DNA from: Klebsiella oxytoca NBRC 105695
GTDB taxonomy: Bacteria > Pseudomonadota > Gammaproteobacteria > Enterobacterales > Enterobacteriaceae
Direction of reading: 5' to 3'
Assembly (NCBI RefSeq): GCF_001598695.1
Contig: NZ_BCZK01000017.1
Span: 53,420 to 117,419 of the forward strand
DNA: 64,000 nucleotides
Position 1 is the first letter of the stretch. Each line of letters opens with the position of its first letter. Shown in pieces: positions 44,484 to 55,162 of the stretch. Under the pieces are notes generated by a model that did not search any database, was not told where the DNA came from, and saw only the letters and a program-made list of their open reading frames with translations. Made by a program: the position numbers and the translations under genes.

Positions 44484-44917
44484 ACCTGCAACCAAAAGGT
44501 CACAGGACCATCATTCACCAGAGAAACCTGCATATCGGCAGCAAATCTCCCGGTCTGCGTATTCATTTTCTGCTGGCGGCAGCGCTCAACGAAATACTCG
44601 TACAGCGCTTCCGCTTTATCCGGTGCCGCGCCTTTAGAAAATCCAGGACGCATCCCGCGCTCGGTATCCGCTGCCAGCGTAAACTGTGAAACCACCAGCA
44701 CGCTGCCGCCAGCCTGCTGCACGTTAAGATTCATTTTGCCTTCAGCATCGCTAAAAATACGGTATCCCAGCACGCGTTCGCACAGGCGATTCGCCTTTTG
44801 CTCATCATCGTCTCTCTCGACGCCTAACAGCACCAGAAGCCCGGGACCGATTTCGCCCGTCACTTCATCCTCCACGGTAACGCTAGCTCGGGATACGCGT
44901 TGAATTAATGCAATCAT
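44480..44917 (-). CDS. dtd: D-aminoacyl-tRNA deacylase
   Basis: Removes D-amino acids mischarged on tRNA. 145 residues, the E. coli length. Conserved blocks are [16 protein letters not shown] at the start, the active-site [12 protein letters not shown], and NDGPVTFWL near the end, which includes the cross-subunit GP motif. It overlaps yihY and fabY by four bases each, so the three form a compact operon with yihX. Confidence 0.97.
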   Translation of the reverse strand: MIALIQRVSRASVTVEDEVTGEIGPGLLVLLGVERDDDEQKANRLCERVLGYRIFSDAEGKMNLNVQQAGGSVLVVSQFTLAADTERGMRPGFSKGAAPDKAEALYEYFVERCRQQKMNTQTGRFAADMQVSLVNDGPVTFWLQV

Positions 44918-45774
44918 GATTGTTCTGTTTCTTCTTTTTTCAGTTTGCGGTATTCACCGAGAGTGACAGTAATTTCAGCGCCAAGCAAGACGATACACCA
45001 CGTCCAGTACACCCAGACGAACAAAATGGGTACCACGGCAAGCACGCCATAAATCAGCTGATAGGACGGGAACGCAGTGATATATAAAGCAAAAGCTTTC
45101 TTCCCCGCCTCAAAGAGCAGCGCCGCAACCAGGGAACCGATTATCGCATCGCGGTTACGGACCTCGGCCGTCGGCACAATGCTGTACAGCAGCCAGAATG
45201 CCACCCACGATAAAATGAGCGGAAAAATACGCAGCACATCGTCAATCACGCTATTCAGATCGCTGGCCCAGCGTAACGACAGGAGATAGGAGCTGATCGC
45301 AAGGCTGGCCCCCGCCAGCAGCGGCCCCAGCGTGAGGATCATCCAATATACGGCAAAGGAGTAGGTTTTTGGCCGGGTTCGGGTGCTGCGCCAGATAGTA
45401 TTCAATGCGCTATCAATGGAATACATCAGCAGCAGCGATGTCACAATCAGGCCGAAAGCGCCCACGGCGGTCATCCGACTGGAGTTGGCGACAAACTGCT
45501 CGATATAGCCCTGAATCACATCGCCGGTGGTCGGAATAAAATTGGCAAAAATAAAGTGTCGAATCTGGATACTGACATCAGAAAACATCGGAAAGGCCGC
45601 AAACAGCGCAAATATAACGGCGATAAGCGGCACCAGGGAGAGTAACGACACATAGGCCAGGTTTCCCGCCAGGGTCGTCATATGATCTTCATCAATACGC
45701 CGCCATAGCAGCTTCAGCCAGGCCACCAGCGGCCGCAGATGGCGCGCTGTTTTTTGATGAACGGTTTTTAGCAT
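44914..45774 (-). CDS. yihY: YihY/BrkB-like inner-membrane protein
   Basis: Integral membrane protein of 286 residues of the YihY/virulence-factor BrkB family, function not established. About six hydrophobic segments; the family block [24 protein letters not shown] and [28 protein letters not shown] are clear. It overlaps yihX by seven bases and dtd by four, in the usual enterobacterial order. Confidence 0.93.
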   Translation of the reverse strand: MLKTVHQKTARHLRPLVAWLKLLWRRIDEDHMTTLAGNLAYVSLLSLVPLIAVIFALFAAFPMFSDVSIQIRHFIFANFIPTTGDVIQGYIEQFVANSSRMTAVGAFGLIVTSLLLMYSIDSALNTIWRSTRTRPKTYSFAVYWMILTLGPLLAGASLAISSYLLSLRWASDLNSVIDDVLRIFPLILSWVAFWLLYSIVPTAEVRNRDAIIGSLVAALLFEAGKKAFALYITAFPSYQLIYGVLAVVPILFVWVYWTWCIVLLGAEITVTLGEYRKLKKEETEQS

Positions 45775-46367
45775 AGCTGCTTCGCAAAGTAGTTCGGTAT
45801 CGTCTCCTTTCCGGTCACCAGAATTGACGTGATACCTAACTGATCAGCGCCGGCAATATTATCCGCGTTATCATCGAAGAAAACCGTATCCTCAGCGGAG
45901 AAACCTTCCGATTCGAGCACGCTCTGGTAGATCCGCGCTTCGGGTTTACGCATCCCCATCTCCTGGGAGAGATAGATATGGTCAGCCACGGCGCGTATTT
46001 CTGGATATTCATCCGGCCAGAAGGTGGTATGCAAACGGTTAGTATTGGACAGGACCACGACTCGATGCCCCTGCTCGCGTAATTTTTGCATAATTGCCGT
46101 CACCTCCGGTCGCAGGGCGACGAAAACCGCCTGCCAGCCGTGGGAGAACTGCTCGTAGCTAAGCGGCATGTTCATTTCGTGGCACATCGCCGCCGCAAAA
46201 TCCTCATCGCTAATTTCGCCGCGCTCGTGCTGATGGAACGCTTCACCCATAGTGAAATGCTGCTTCAGCGTCGCAAGAGGGATCCGCGTTAAATCGCTCC
46301 ACGTCCCGAGCACCCGGTTGAAGTCAATATCGACAATCACATTACCTAAATCAAAGATATAGAGCAT
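45768..46367 (-). CDS. yihX: HAD phosphatase YihX (alpha-D-glucose-1-phosphatase)
   Basis: Haloacid-dehalogenase phosphatase of 199 residues that in E. coli hydrolyses alpha-D-glucose 1-phosphate. Motif I is FDLGNVIVD with nucleophile D6, motif II VVLSNTN, motif [12 protein letters not shown] and the metal motif [16 protein letters not shown] is the start; six upstream codons overlap the ribosome site. First gene of the yihX-yihY-dtd-fabY unit. Confidence 0.94.
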   Translation of the reverse strand: MLYIFDLGNVIVDIDFNRVLGTWSDLTRIPLATLKQHFTMGEAFHQHERGEISDEDFAAAMCHEMNMPLSYEQFSHGWQAVFVALRPEVTAIMQKLREQGHRVVVLSNTNRLHTTFWPDEYPEIRAVADHIYLSQEMGMRKPEARIYQSVLESEGFSAEDTVFFDDNADNIAGADQLGITSILVTGKETIPNYFAKQLC

Positions 46368-46445
46368 GGCCCTCTCCTTTTGCACCGTGGAAAATTAACT
46401 GTAGCGGGAAAGGGGGAGTTTGACTATGGGTGGCAGGGCTTTGTA

Positions 46446-46477
46446 CAAAAAAGAAACCCTGCCATTGAGGCAGGGTT
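46446..46477 (-). terminator. Terminator of typA
   Basis: Inverted repeat AACCCTGCC / GGCAGGGTT, followed on the minus strand by TTCTTTTTTG. Intrinsic terminator 24 bp after typA. Confidence 0.9.
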
Positions 46478-46500
46478 CAGATAGCGAAAAGAAGCGTTAA

Positions 46501-48324
46501 TTACTCTTCTTTCGCGCCACGCATTGCGCGTTTACGGTCGTTCTCGGTCAGATGACGTTTACGGATACGAACGGAAGTAGGGGTAACTTCAACCAGTTCG
46601 TCGTCATCGATGAACTCCAGAGCCTGCTCCAGGGTCATCTTAACCGGCGGAACCAGAACCGTTGCTTCGTCAGTACCGGACGCACGCATGTTGGTCAGTT
46701 TCTTACCAGTCAGGCAGTTTACCGTCAGGTCGTTAGAACGGCTGTGAATACCGATGATCTGGCCTTCGTAAACTTCTGCGCCGTGGCCCAGGAACAGCTT
46801 ACCGCGATCCTGCAGGCTGAACAGCGCAAACGCCACCGCTTTACCCTGACCGTTGGAGATCAGAACGCCGTTCTGACGCTGACCCACATCACCCGCACGA
46901 ACGTCATCGTAGTGGCTGAAGGTGGAGTACAGCAGACCGGTACCGGAGGTCATGGTCATGAATTCTGAACGGAAGCCGATCAGACCACGGCTTGGGATCA
47001 CGTAGTCGAGACGTACGCGGCCTTTGCCATCTGGATTCATGTTTTTCAGGTCGCCTTTACGCTCACCCAGCGCCTGCATAACAGACCCCTGGTGCTGCTC
47101 TTCGACGTCCAGCGTCACGTTCTCGAACGGCTCTTGCTTACGGCCGTCGATTTCGCGGAAGATAACTTTCGGACGGGAAACCGCCATTTCGAAACCTTCA
47201 CGACGCATGTTTTCGATAAGAACGGACAGGTGCAGTTCACCACGGCCAGAAACGCGGAATGCGTCTGCATCCGGAGTTTCTTCAACGCGCAGCGCCACGT
47301 TGTGCACCAGCTCTTTGTTCAGGCGGTCAAGGATCTGACGAGAGGTAACGTACTTACCTTCTTTACCGCAGAACGGAGAGGTGTTAACGCAGAAGAACAT
47401 GGAAACGGTCGGCTCATCGACGGACAGCGCCGGCAGCGCTTCAACATTCTGCGTATCGCAGATGGTGTCAGAGATGTTCAGCTCGCCCAGACCGGTGATC
47501 GCGATGATATCGCCCGCTTCAGCGATGTCGCTCTCGATACGCTCCAGACCCAGGTGGGTCAGAACTTTACCGACTTTACCATTACGGGTTTTGCCTTCGC
47601 TATCAACGATAGTGACCTGCTGGTTCGGCTTCACTTTACCGCGCTTGATGCGGCCGATGCCGATGACGCCAACGTAGTTGTTGTAGTCCAGCTGGGAGAT
47701 TTGCATCTGCAGCGGGCCATCAAGGTCAACGTTCGGTGCCGGTACGCGATCGACGATAGTCTGATACAGCGGAGTCATATCCTCAGCCATATCTTCGTGA
47801 TCCAGACCCGCGATACCGTTCAGCGCGGAAGCGTAAACGATAGGGAAGTCCAGCTGTTCGTCGGTAGCATCAAGGTTAACGAACAGGTCGAATACCTGAT
47901 CAACAACCCAGTCAGGGCGCGCGCCAGGACGGTCAACTTTGTTGATAACAACAATCGGCTTCAGACCGTGGGCAAAAGCTTTCTTGGTGACGAAGCGCGT
48001 CTGCGGCATCGGACCATCAAAGGCATCAACCACCAGCAGCACAGAATCTACCATGGACATGACACGTTCAACTTCACCACCGAAGTCGGCGTGCCCAGGG
48101 GTATCAACGATGTTGATACGGTAATCATTCCATTTGATAGCAGTGTTTTTAGCGAGGATGGTAATCCCACGCTCTTTCTCCAAATCGTTGGAGTCCATCA
48201 CTCGTTCTTGTGCTTCAGTACGCGCGTCGAACGTACCAGATTGCTGTAGCAGCTTATCAACCAGGGTAGTTTTACCATGGTCAACGTGCGCGATGATGGC
48301 GATATTACGCAGATTTTCGATCAC
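46501..48324 (-). CDS. typA: Ribosome-associated GTPase TypA/BipA
   Basis: Translational GTPase of 607 residues that assists ribosome assembly and stress adaptation. G1 [11 protein letters not shown]3 [11 protein letters not shown]4 NKVDRPGA are canonical; EF-G-like domains III and V and the specific C-terminal domain follow ([12 protein letters not shown]). It is divergent from glnA; the intervening 378 bp carry the nitrogen-regulated promoter of glnA. Confidence 0.97.
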   Translation of the reverse strand: MIENLRNIAIIAHVDHGKTTLVDKLLQQSGTFDARTEAQERVMDSNDLEKERGITILAKNTAIKWNDYRINIVDTPGHADFGGEVERVMSMVDSVLLVVDAFDGPMPQTRFVTKKAFAHGLKPIVVINKVDRPGARPDWVVDQVFDLFVNLDATDEQLDFPIVYASALNGIAGLDHEDMAEDMTPLYQTIVDRVPAPNVDLDGPLQMQISQLDYNNYVGVIGIGRIKRGKVKPNQQVTIVDSEGKTRNGKVGKVLTHLGLERIESDIAEAGDIIAITGLGELNISDTICDTQNVEALPALSVDEPTVSMFFCVNTSPFCGKEGKYVTSRQILDRLNKELVHNVALRVEETPDADAFRVSGRGELHLSVLIENMRREGFEMAVSRPKVIFREIDGRKQEPFENVTLDVEEQHQGSVMQALGERKGDLKNMNPDGKGRVRLDYVIPSRGLIGFRSEFMTMTSGTGLLYSTFSHYDDVRAGDVGQRQNGVLISNGQGKAVAFALFSLQDRGKLFLGHGAEVYEGQIIGIHSRSNDLTVNCLTGKKLTNMRASGTDEATVLVPPVKMTLEQALEFIDDDELVEVTPTSVRIRKRHLTENDRKRAMRGAKEE

Positions 48325-48507
48325 AACTTTGCCTCAGGCATTAGAAATAGCGCGTTATTGTACACGGATTAATCGCAGTACAAAACAGGATCACAAACAT
48401 CCTCCGCAAACAAGTATTGCAGAGATTCTTTGTGATCGCTTTCACGGAGCATTAAAAGGGTTATTCGAGTCCAATTGCACCAAATAAGTGCCCAATGTTC
48501 ACACAAA

Positions 48508-48613
48508 TGCACTATATTGGTGCAATGTATTCATTTTGGTGCAGCCCTTTTGCACGATGACGTGCATGATAACGCCTTTTGGGGGCAATTTAAAAGTTGG
48601 CACAGATTTCGCT
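48508..48613 (+). promoter_or_regulatory. glnA control region: NtrC enhancers and sigma-54 promoter
   Basis: Two high-affinity NtrC sites, TGCACTATATTGGTGCA (48508-48524) and GTGCAGCCCTTTTGCAC (48539-48555), then the glnAp2 sigma-54 promoter TGGCACAGATTTCGCT (48598-48613) with ten bases between GG and GC. The layout is nearly the same as in E. coli. Under nitrogen limitation, phosphorylated GlnG (encoded downstream) activates this promoter. Confidence 0.93.
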
Positions 48614-48702
48614 TTGTATTTTTTAAGGCAACAACGCCACTTTTAGTAGCAAAAAAGTTTTCGTTTCCACGACGACACAGACCAATCCGGGAGAGTTTAA
48701 GT

Positions 48703-50112
48703 ATGTCCGCTGAACACGTTTTGACGATGCTGAACGAGCATGAAGTGAAGTTTGTCGATCTGCGCTTCACCGATACCAAAGGTAAAGAACAGCACGTAAC
48801 TATTCCTTCTCATCAGGTAAATGCCGAATTCTTCGAAGAAGGCAAAATGTTTGATGGCTCCTCGATTGGCGGTTGGAAAGGTATTAACGAATCCGACATG
48901 GTTCTGATGCCGGACGCAACCACCGCGCTGATCGACCCGTTCTATGAAGAACCGACTCTGATCATCCGCTGCGACATCCTGGAACCCGGCACTCTGCAGG
49001 GCTATGACCGCGACCCGCGTTCCATTGCTAAGCGCGCTGAAGAGTATCTGCGCTCTACCGGCCTGGCTGACACCGTACTGTTCGGGCCAGAACCAGAATT
49101 CTTCCTGTTCGATGACATCCGTTTTGGTGCGTCCATTTCCGGTTCCCACGTCGCTATCGATGATATCGAAGGCGCATGGAACTCCTCCACCAAATACGAA
49201 GGCGGCAACAAAGGCCACCGTCCGGGCGTGAAAGGCGGTTACTTCCCGGTTCCGCCGGTAGACTCCTCTCAGGATATCCGCTCCACCATGTGTATGATCA
49301 TGGAAGAGATGGGCCTGGTTGTTGAAGCTCACCACCACGAAGTGGCGACTGCCGGTCAGAACGAAATCGCCACCCGCTTTAACACCATGACCAAAAAAGC
49401 GGATGAAATTCAGATTTACAAATACGTTGTGCACAACGTCGCACACCGTTTCGGCAAAACCGCGACCTTCATGCCAAAACCGATGTTTGGCGATAACGGT
49501 TCCGGTATGCACTGCCACATGTCCCTGTCCAAGAACGGCGTAAACCTGTTCTCCGGCGACAAATACGCGGGCCTGTCTGAACAAGCGCTGTACTACATCG
49601 GCGGCGTTATCAAACACGCTAAAGCGATTAACGCCCTGGCTAACCCGACCACCAACTCCTACAAGCGTCTGGTCCCGGGCTACGAAGCGCCGGTAATGCT
49701 GGCTTACTCTGCCCGTAACCGTTCCGCGTCTATCCGTATTCCGGTTGTCACCTCTCCGAAAGCGCGCCGTATCGAAGTGCGCTTCCCGGACCCGGCGGCT
49801 AACCCGTACCTGTGCTTCGCCGCGCTGCTGATGGCTGGCCTTGACGGTATCAAGAACAAAATCCATCCGGGCGAAGCCATGGATAAAAACCTGTACGATC
49901 TGCCGCCGGAAGAAGCGAAAGAGATCCCACAGGTTGCAGGCTCTCTGGAAGAAGCACTGAACGCGCTGGACGCAGACCGTGAATTCCTGACCGCCGGCGG
50001 CGTATTCACCAACGACGCTATCGATGCTTACATCGCCCTGCGTATGGAAGAAAACGACCGCATCCGTATGACTCCGCACCCGGTTGAATTCGAGCTGTAC
50101 TACAGCGTCTGA
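48703..50112 (+). CDS. glnA: Glutamine synthetase, type I
   Basis: Assimilates ammonia: glutamate + NH3 + ATP to glutamine; dodecameric cytosolic enzyme. 469 residues. Signature [16 protein letters not shown]-site block [14 protein letters not shown], and adenylylation site NLYDLPPEE (Tyr near 398). A longer open frame reaches back to 48475 through the NtrC and sigma-54 sites, so the ATG at 48703 after GGGAGAG is the start. Confidence 0.98.
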   Translation: MSAEHVLTMLNEHEVKFVDLRFTDTKGKEQHVTIPSHQVNAEFFEEGKMFDGSSIGGWKGINESDMVLMPDATTALIDPFYEEPTLIIRCDILEPGTLQGYDRDPRSIAKRAEEYLRSTGLADTVLFGPEPEFFLFDDIRFGASISGSHVAIDDIEGAWNSSTKYEGGNKGHRPGVKGGYFPVPPVDSSQDIRSTMCMIMEEMGLVVEAHHHEVATAGQNEIATRFNTMTKKADEIQIYKYVVHNVAHRFGKTATFMPKPMFGDNGSGMHCHMSLSKNGVNLFSGDKYAGLSEQALYYIGGVIKHAKAINALANPTTNSYKRLVPGYEAPVMLAYSARNRSASIRIPVVTSPKARRIEVRFPDPAANPYLCFAALLMAGLDGIKNKIHPGEAMDKNLYDLPPEEAKEIPQVAGSLEEALNALDADREFLTAGGVFTNDAIDAYIALRMEENDRIRMTPHPVEFELYYSV

Positions 50113-50213
50113 TTTTGCTGTAAATCCATGGTGCTTCGTGTTGTGGCGCGAGGTACCAGGGATGTTTTGTTGCCGTGGAAACTTTCAGCCCATCTCAGGA
50201 TGGGCTTTTTTCT
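50113..50213 (+). ncRNA. glnZ: Candidate GlnZ small RNA from the glnA 3' UTR
   Basis: In E. coli and Salmonella the 3' end of the glnA mRNA is processed to the Hfq-dependent sRNA GlnZ. Here the same position holds about 75 nt of conserved-looking untranslated sequence followed by a terminator (AGCCCATC / GATGGGCT, 50187-50206, then TTTTTT). The 5' processing end cannot be seen, so limits are approximate. Confidence 0.5.
50187..50212 (+). terminator. glnA terminator
   Basis: Hairpin AGCCCATC-TCAG-GATGGGCT with a run of six or more T; partial read-through feeds glnL and glnG. Confidence 0.9.
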
Positions 50214-50261
50214 CCACCAACACGCTGATCTCGTGAGCTTTTTATTCATAAAAAGCTATAC

Positions 50262-50278
50262 TGCACTAAAATGGTGCA
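50262..50278 (+). promoter_or_regulatory. NtrC site at the glnL promoter
   Basis: TGCACTAAAATGGTGCA is a near-perfect NtrC palindrome 22 bp before the glnL start. In E. coli such a site overlaps the glnLp promoter and allows NtrC to repress glnLG from it. Confidence 0.85.
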
Positions 50279-50300
50279 CTCTTTTTCTGGAGACTGTCGA

Positions 50301-51350
50301 ATGGCAACAGGCACACTGCCCGATGCTGGGCAGATCCTTAACTCTTTAATCAACAGTATCTTACTGGTCGATGATGACCTGGCGGTTCATTACGCGAACC
50401 CGGCAGCGCAGCAGCTGCTGGCGCAAAGTTCTCGTAAGCTATTCGGCACGCCGCTGCCGGAACTGTTGAGCTATTTCTCGCTGAATATCGGCCTCATGCA
50501 GGAGAGCCTCGCTGCGGGGCAAGGTTTTACCGATAACGAAGTGACGCTGGTCATTGATAGCCGCTCGCATATCCTTTCCCTGACGGCGCAGCGCCTGCCG
50601 GAAGGCTATATTCTGCTGGAAATGGCGCCGATGGATAATCAGCGTCGTCTGAGCCAGGAGCAGCTGCAGCACGCACAGCAGATTGCCGCACGCGACTTAG
50701 TGCGTGGTCTGGCCCATGAGATTAAAAACCCGCTGGGCGGTTTACGCGGAGCGGCACAGCTGTTGAGCAAAGCGCTGCCCGATCCTGCGCTAATGGAATA
50801 TACCAAAGTCATTATTGAACAGGCCGATCGGTTAAGAAATCTGGTCGACCGTCTGCTGGGGCCGCAGCATCCCGGGATGCACGTGACGGAAAGCATCCAT
50901 AAGGTCGCTGAGCGGGTAGTGAAGCTGGTGTCGATGGAGCTGCCGGATAACGTCAAACTGGTTCGCGATTACGACCCCAGCCTGCCGGAACTCCCGCACG
51001 ACCCTGACCAAATCGAACAGGTGTTGCTGAATATCGTCCGTAATGCGCTGCAGGCGCTGGGACCCGAGGGCGGCGAGATCACTCTGCGCACCCGCACGGC
51101 CTTCCAGTTAACCTTACACGGCGTACGCTATCGCCTCGCTGCGCGCATTGACGTTGAAGATAACGGCCCGGGAATACCGTCTCATTTACAGGACACGCTG
51201 TTTTATCCGATGGTGAGCGGGCGCGAAGGCGGTACCGGACTCGGTCTGTCTATTGCCCGCAGCCTTATCGATCAGCACTCCGGGAAAATTGAATTTACCA
51301 GTTGGCCAGGGCATACCGAATTCTCGGTGTACCTGCCTATTCGGAAGTAG
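50301..51350 (+). CDS. glnL: Nitrogen sensor histidine kinase NtrB
   Basis: Cytosolic sensor kinase/phosphatase of 349 residues controlled by PII. N-terminal PAS domain (about 8-110), phosphorylated H139 in [12 protein letters not shown], and ATPase boxes [29 protein letters not shown] and [23 protein letters not shown] follows CTGGAGA; the longer frame overlaps the NtrC site. It is followed by glnG after 8 bp. Confidence 0.97.
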   Translation: MATGTLPDAGQILNSLINSILLVDDDLAVHYANPAAQQLLAQSSRKLFGTPLPELLSYFSLNIGLMQESLAAGQGFTDNEVTLVIDSRSHILSLTAQRLPEGYILLEMAPMDNQRRLSQEQLQHAQQIAARDLVRGLAHEIKNPLGGLRGAAQLLSKALPDPALMEYTKVIIEQADRLRNLVDRLLGPQHPGMHVTESIHKVAERVVKLVSMELPDNVKLVRDYDPSLPELPHDPDQIEQVLLNIVRNALQALGPEGGEITLRTRTAFQLTLHGVRYRLAARIDVEDNGPGIPSHLQDTLFYPMVSGREGGTGLGLSIARSLIDQHSGKIEFTSWPGHTEFSVYLPIRK

Positions 51351-51358
51351 AGGTGTTT

Positions 51359-52768
51359 ATGCAACGAGGGATAGCATGGATCGTTGACGACGATAGCTCC
51401 ATCCGTTGGGTGCTTGAACGCGCGCTCACCGGGGCAGGCTTGAGTTGTACAACGTTTGAGAGCGGTAACGAGGTGCTTGATGCCCTCACGACCAAAACCC
51501 CGGATGTGCTGCTGTCTGATATCCGCATGCCGGGAATGGATGGGCTGGCGCTGTTAAAGCAAATTAAACAGCGCCATCCAATGCTACCGGTCATCATAAT
51601 GACGGCGCATTCGGATCTTGATGCGGCGGTCAGCGCCTATCAGCAAGGCGCCTTTGATTATCTGCCGAAACCGTTTGATATCGATGAAGCGGTAGCGCTG
51701 GTTGACCGGGCAATTAGCCATTACCAGGAGCAACAACAGCCGCGTAATGCGCCGATTAATAGCCCAACGGCCGATATCATCGGCGAAGCGCCGGCAATGC
51801 AGGACGTCTTTCGCATTATCGGCCGCCTGTCTCGCTCTTCTATCAGCGTGCTGATCAACGGCGAATCCGGTACCGGCAAAGAGTTGGTTGCCCATGCTCT
51901 GCATCGCCACAGCCCGCGCGCCAAGGCGCCATTTATTGCGCTGAATATGGCGGCAATCCCTAAAGACTTGATTGAGTCAGAGCTCTTTGGCCACGAGAAA
52001 GGCGCTTTTACCGGCGCCAATACCGTGCGTCAGGGACGTTTTGAGCAGGCAGACGGCGGTACGCTGTTCCTTGACGAGATTGGCGATATGCCGCTGGACG
52101 TCCAGACCCGTCTGCTGCGCGTCCTGGCCGATGGTCAGTTTTACCGCGTGGGCGGCTATGCGCCGGTGAAAGTGGATGTGCGTATTATTGCCGCCACCCA
52201 CCAGAACCTTGAGCTGCGCGTCCAGGAGGGGAAATTCCGTGAGGATTTGTTCCATCGCCTGAACGTGATTCGCGTCCATCTGCCGCCGCTGCGCGAGCGT
52301 CGGGAAGATATTCCTCGCCTGGCGAGGCATTTCCTGCAAATTGCCGCTCGTGAACTGGGCGTGGAGGCCAAACAGCTGCATCCGGAGACGGAGATGGCGT
52401 TAACCCGGCTGGCGTGGCCGGGCAACGTTCGTCAGCTGGAAAACACTTGCCGCTGGCTGACGGTGATGGCCGCGGGTCAGGAAGTTCTGACGCAGGATCT
52501 CCCCAGTGAGCTGTTTGAAACCGCGATACCGGATAATCCGACGCAAATGCTGCCGGATAGCTGGGCGACGCTGCTGGGGCAATGGGCCGATCGCGCGCTG
52601 CGCTCCGGTCATCAAAACCTGCTCTCAGAAGCGCAGCCGGAGATGGAGCGTACGCTGCTGACCACCGCGTTACGCCATACTCAGGGGCATAAACAAGAGG
52701 CGGCGCGGCTGCTAGGGTGGGGCCGTAATACTCTGACGCGTAAGTTAAAAGAGTTGGGAATGGAGTAG
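51359..52768 (+). CDS. glnG: Nitrogen response regulator NtrC
   Basis: Sigma-54 enhancer-binding protein of 469 residues, the E. coli length. Receiver domain with D54 in [12 protein letters not shown]+ domain with GESGTGKE, the GAFTGA loop and Walker [12 protein letters not shown], and a Fis-type HTH at the end ([23 protein letters not shown]). It controls glnA and glnL here through the sites at 48508-48555 and 50262-50278. The start is at ATG 51359; an earlier in-frame ATG lies within glnL. Confidence 0.98.
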   Translation: MQRGIAWIVDDDSSIRWVLERALTGAGLSCTTFESGNEVLDALTTKTPDVLLSDIRMPGMDGLALLKQIKQRHPMLPVIIMTAHSDLDAAVSAYQQGAFDYLPKPFDIDEAVALVDRAISHYQEQQQPRNAPINSPTADIIGEAPAMQDVFRIIGRLSRSSISVLINGESGTGKELVAHALHRHSPRAKAPFIALNMAAIPKDLIESELFGHEKGAFTGANTVRQGRFEQADGGTLFLDEIGDMPLDVQTRLLRVLADGQFYRVGGYAPVKVDVRIIAATHQNLELRVQEGKFREDLFHRLNVIRVHLPPLRERREDIPRLARHFLQIAARELGVEAKQLHPETEMALTRLAWPGNVRQLENTCRWLTVMAAGQEVLTQDLPSELFETAIPDNPTQMLPDSWATLLGQWADRALRSGHQNLLSEAQPEMERTLLTTALRHTQGHKQEAARLLGWGRNTLTRKLKELGME

Positions 52769-52878
52769 CAGCGCAGCGGCGCGTAAAAAATAGTCATCCA
52801 GCGCAAACTGCTGCTATTTTGTACTTTACTGTTGCTATGCGTTGAGTATGATCTTGCCCGGAAAGACGGGGGGTAATC

Positions 52879-52989
52879 ATGCTTGAATCACTCATTAATA
52901 TTATATCGAGCGGAGTTGCAGCAGGTCATACGCCGCAGACGGCGGTAGCTGCCGTCCTGTGCGCGGCGATGGTTGGGCTGTTTAACTGA
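52879..52989 (+). CDS. yshB: Small membrane protein YshB
   Basis: A 36-residue protein: MLESLINIISSGVAAGHTPQ, then a hydrophobic stretch TAVAAVLCAAMVGLFN. It matches E. coli YshB in sequence, length and position between glnG and hemN. One membrane segment. A GGGGGG-rich ribosome site (about 52868-52873) precedes the ATG. Function is not well known; in Salmonella it has been linked to growth inside host cells. A 13-bp hairpin follows directly. Confidence 0.88.
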   Translation: MLESLINIISSGVAAGHTPQTAVAAVLCAAMVGLFN

Positions 52990-52991
52990 TA

Positions 52992-53022
52992 ATATCCCCT
53001 CTCCGGTAAGGAGAGGGGATAT
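52992..53022. terminator. Hairpin between yshB and hemN
   Basis: Perfect 13-bp inverted repeat ATATCCCCTCTCC / GGAGAGGGGATAT with loop GGTAA, between convergent genes. Likely a shared bidirectional terminator. Confidence 0.8.
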
Positions 53023-53025
53023 AGC

Positions 53026-54399
53026 TTATATCACGCGAGAAAACTGCTGCATCCGCGCTTTCTGCCGCAGGTAAGCATCAAAACACATACAGATATTGCG
53101 AATCAGCAGCCGGCCTTTCGGCGTAACCTGAATGCCCTTCTCATCCACATCCACCAGCCCGTCTTTAGCCAGCGGCGCCAACAATTTCATATCTTCGGCA
53201 AAGTAGTCATCGTAGATGAGCGCCCACTGTTTCTCTACCGCCGCAAAGTCGAGACGGAAGTTACAAATCAGCGCCTTAATGACATCACGACGAATGCAGT
53301 CATCGCGCGTCAACGCAATACCGCGCCACAGCGCCGTCCCGGTTTCATCGACCTGTTGATAATACTGTTTCAACTCTTTCTGGTTCTGCGCATAGCAATC
53401 GCCAATCATACTGATCGCCGACACGCCCATCCCCAGCAGGTCGGTGTCTCCCTGGGTGGTATATCCCTGGAAGTTGCGATGCAGAATACCTTCCCGTTGG
53501 GCTATCGCCAGCTCATCATCAGGGCGGGCAAAGTGGTCCATGCCGATAAACTGATATCCCGCAGAGGTTAACGAAGCAATCGTCTCCTGAAGAATATCCA
53601 GCTTTTGTTCAGCTGAGGGCAAATCGGCATCTTTGATTTTGCGCTGTGCAGCAAACAGCGTTGGCAGATGCGCATAGTTAAATACGCTCAGACGATCGGG
53701 ATTAAGCTCCGCCACTTTCTGTAGCGTATAAGCGAAGCTCTGCGGCGTTTGCTTCGGCAGACCGTAAATCAGGTCGATATTGGTTGAGGTAAAGCCGATA
53801 TCACGCGCGTGATTAAGGAGCGCGAAGATAAATGCTTCATCCTGCTCGCGGTTCACCAGACGCTGCACTTCTTTGTTGAAGTCCTGCACGCCCATGCTCA
53901 GGCGGTTAAAGCCTTCGGCGCGTAAATGATCCAGGACATCAAGCTCAATTTCACGCGGATCGACTTCAATGGAAATCTCTGCATCCGCGTTAAAATCGAA
54001 ATGCGTACGCAGCAACCCCATCAGGCGGCTAATTTGCGCTTTGTTCAGATACGTCGGCGTACCGCCGCCCCAGTGCAGCTGATTAACCTTGCGGCCAGCA
54101 AAAAGCGGAGCGCGATGAATAATCTCCTGCTCAAGCACATCCAGATACTGGTCAGCCTTATGCTGCTGGCGGGTGACGATTTTGTTGCAGCCGCAGAAAT
54201 AGCAGAGTTTATGGCAAAACGGGATATGCACGTATAGCGATAGAGGACGCTGCGGATAGCGGGCAACCGCCGCATCAAATTCAGCAGCGCCAAATTCTGG
54301 AGAAAACTCCAGCGCGGTGGGATACGAAGTATAACGCGGCCCGGAATAATTATATTTCTGGATCAGGGCCAGATCCCAGTCGATTAACTGCACAGACAT
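53026..54399 (-). CDS. hemN: Oxygen-independent coproporphyrinogen III dehydrogenase
   Basis: Radical-SAM enzyme of haem synthesis used without oxygen. 457 residues. The SAM cluster motif is CHKLCYFCGC (CxxxCxxC), with HWGGGTPTYL and GPRYTSYPTA near the start typical of HemN. MSVQLIDWD follows GGAAGGAG; 28 additional upstream codons overlap the neighbouring small ORF and are rejected. Confidence 0.97.
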   Translation of the reverse strand: MSVQLIDWDLALIQKYNYSGPRYTSYPTALEFSPEFGAAEFDAAVARYPQRPLSLYVHIPFCHKLCYFCGCNKIVTRQQHKADQYLDVLEQEIIHRAPLFAGRKVNQLHWGGGTPTYLNKAQISRLMGLLRTHFDFNADAEISIEVDPREIELDVLDHLRAEGFNRLSMGVQDFNKEVQRLVNREQDEAFIFALLNHARDIGFTSTNIDLIYGLPKQTPQSFAYTLQKVAELNPDRLSVFNYAHLPTLFAAQRKIKDADLPSAEQKLDILQETIASLTSAGYQFIGMDHFARPDDELAIAQREGILHRNFQGYTTQGDTDLLGMGVSAISMIGDCYAQNQKELKQYYQQVDETGTALWRGIALTRDDCIRRDVIKALICNFRLDFAAVEKQWALIYDDYFAEDMKLLAPLAKDGLVDVDEKGIQVTPKGRLLIRNICMCFDAYLRQKARMQQFSRVI

Positions 54400-54401
54400 G
54401 C

Positions 54402-54584
54402 TCACTCCTTCCGATGGTGCCGTCGGCGGGTACGCCGCCCCGGCCCAACCGCACCTCGGGTAATGAGCCGGTTGCGCAGCCATTTCTGACGCCGCGACAA
54501 CCGTCGTAGTTTAACGAATAACCACAGCAGATAACATATAACCAGAAGGGTTATAAGCAGGACCGGGAATCCGATGGGATGCAA
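54402..54584 (-). CDS. Possible small membrane protein between yihI and hemN
   Basis: A 60-residue frame filling the gap between yihI and hemN on the same strand (3 bp from each). It begins with a hydrophobic segment (PIGFPVLLITLLVICYLLWLFV) and continues strongly basic (KLRRLSRRQKWLRNRL, then an Arg/His-rich tail). A weak ribosome site (GGTGGAAA) lies about 15 bp upstream. Membrane plus basic tail and tight packing argue for a real gene; in vibrios a DUF2489 membrane protein occupies this place, so it might be a shortened relative. No function is known. Confidence 0.45.
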   Translation of the reverse strand: MHPIGFPVLLITLLVICYLLWLFVKLRRLSRRQKWLRNRLITRGAVGPGRRTRRRHHRKE

Positions 54585-54587
54585 ACG

Positions 54588-55094
54588 TTAGTTTCCACCC
54601 TTCAGCAGGCGCATCATATCTTCTTTGCGCTCTTCCTCTTCTTCATCTTCGTCATCATCATAGGAGAGGCCCAGCTGCTGCATCAGCTCATCAATGCGAT
54701 CCAGTTTGGCATCAACCCAGGTTTGCTCTTCAGCATTCAGGGTGCCGCCCTCTTCAAGGCGTTCCAGCAGCGCATCCAGGCGCTCATCGTTCTCCAGCAA
54801 ATCCAGCTCAGCCTGCGGTGAAAGCATAGGTTTCTCGCTCTTTGGTTTATGCTGCTTAATCGCCGGAGCGCTTTCAGTTACGCCCAGCGGGATGGGTTTT
54901 TTACTGCCAATTCGGGGATCTTGCTGCTGACCTTGTTTTTTTGCTGCTGAAGCGGTGTCGCCACCGGTCGCACGACTGCCTGCCGCATGGCCGCGATGCT
55001 TCTTCTGATGCTTACGCTCGCGAGCTTCCTGGTTCAATTCTTCACGCGTTTTGCGATTTTTTTTGCCACGAGGTACGGATGTCGGTTTTTTCAT
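54588..55094 (-). CDS. yihI: Der GTPase-activating protein YihI
   Basis: Stimulates the ribosome-assembly GTPase Der. 168 residues: basic N-terminus ([21 protein letters not shown]), low-complexity middle, and acidic helical C-terminus ([21 protein letters not shown] and [15 protein letters not shown]). This matches E. coli YihI in order and position. Upstream is the CsrC RNA. Confidence 0.94.
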   Translation of the reverse strand: MKKPTSVPRGKKNRKTREELNQEARERKHQKKHRGHAAGSRATGGDTASAAKKQGQQQDPRIGSKKPIPLGVTESAPAIKQHKPKSEKPMLSPQAELDLLENDERLDALLERLEEGGTLNAEEQTWVDAKLDRIDELMQQLGLSYDDDEDEEEEERKEDMMRLLKGGN

Positions 55095-55162
55095 GTTGGG
55101 TAATCTTCAGGCCATTTTCTTCAGTATAGAATTGAGGCGGAATCTAGCAGAAAGCAAGCAAA

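Noticed and set aside
47092..48249. 385-residue plus-strand open frame opposite typA
   Set aside because: Antisense shadow of typA without recognisable motifs.
48697..50079. 460-residue open frame antisense to glnA
   Set aside because: glnA is certain; the antisense frame has no family features and arises from codon bias.
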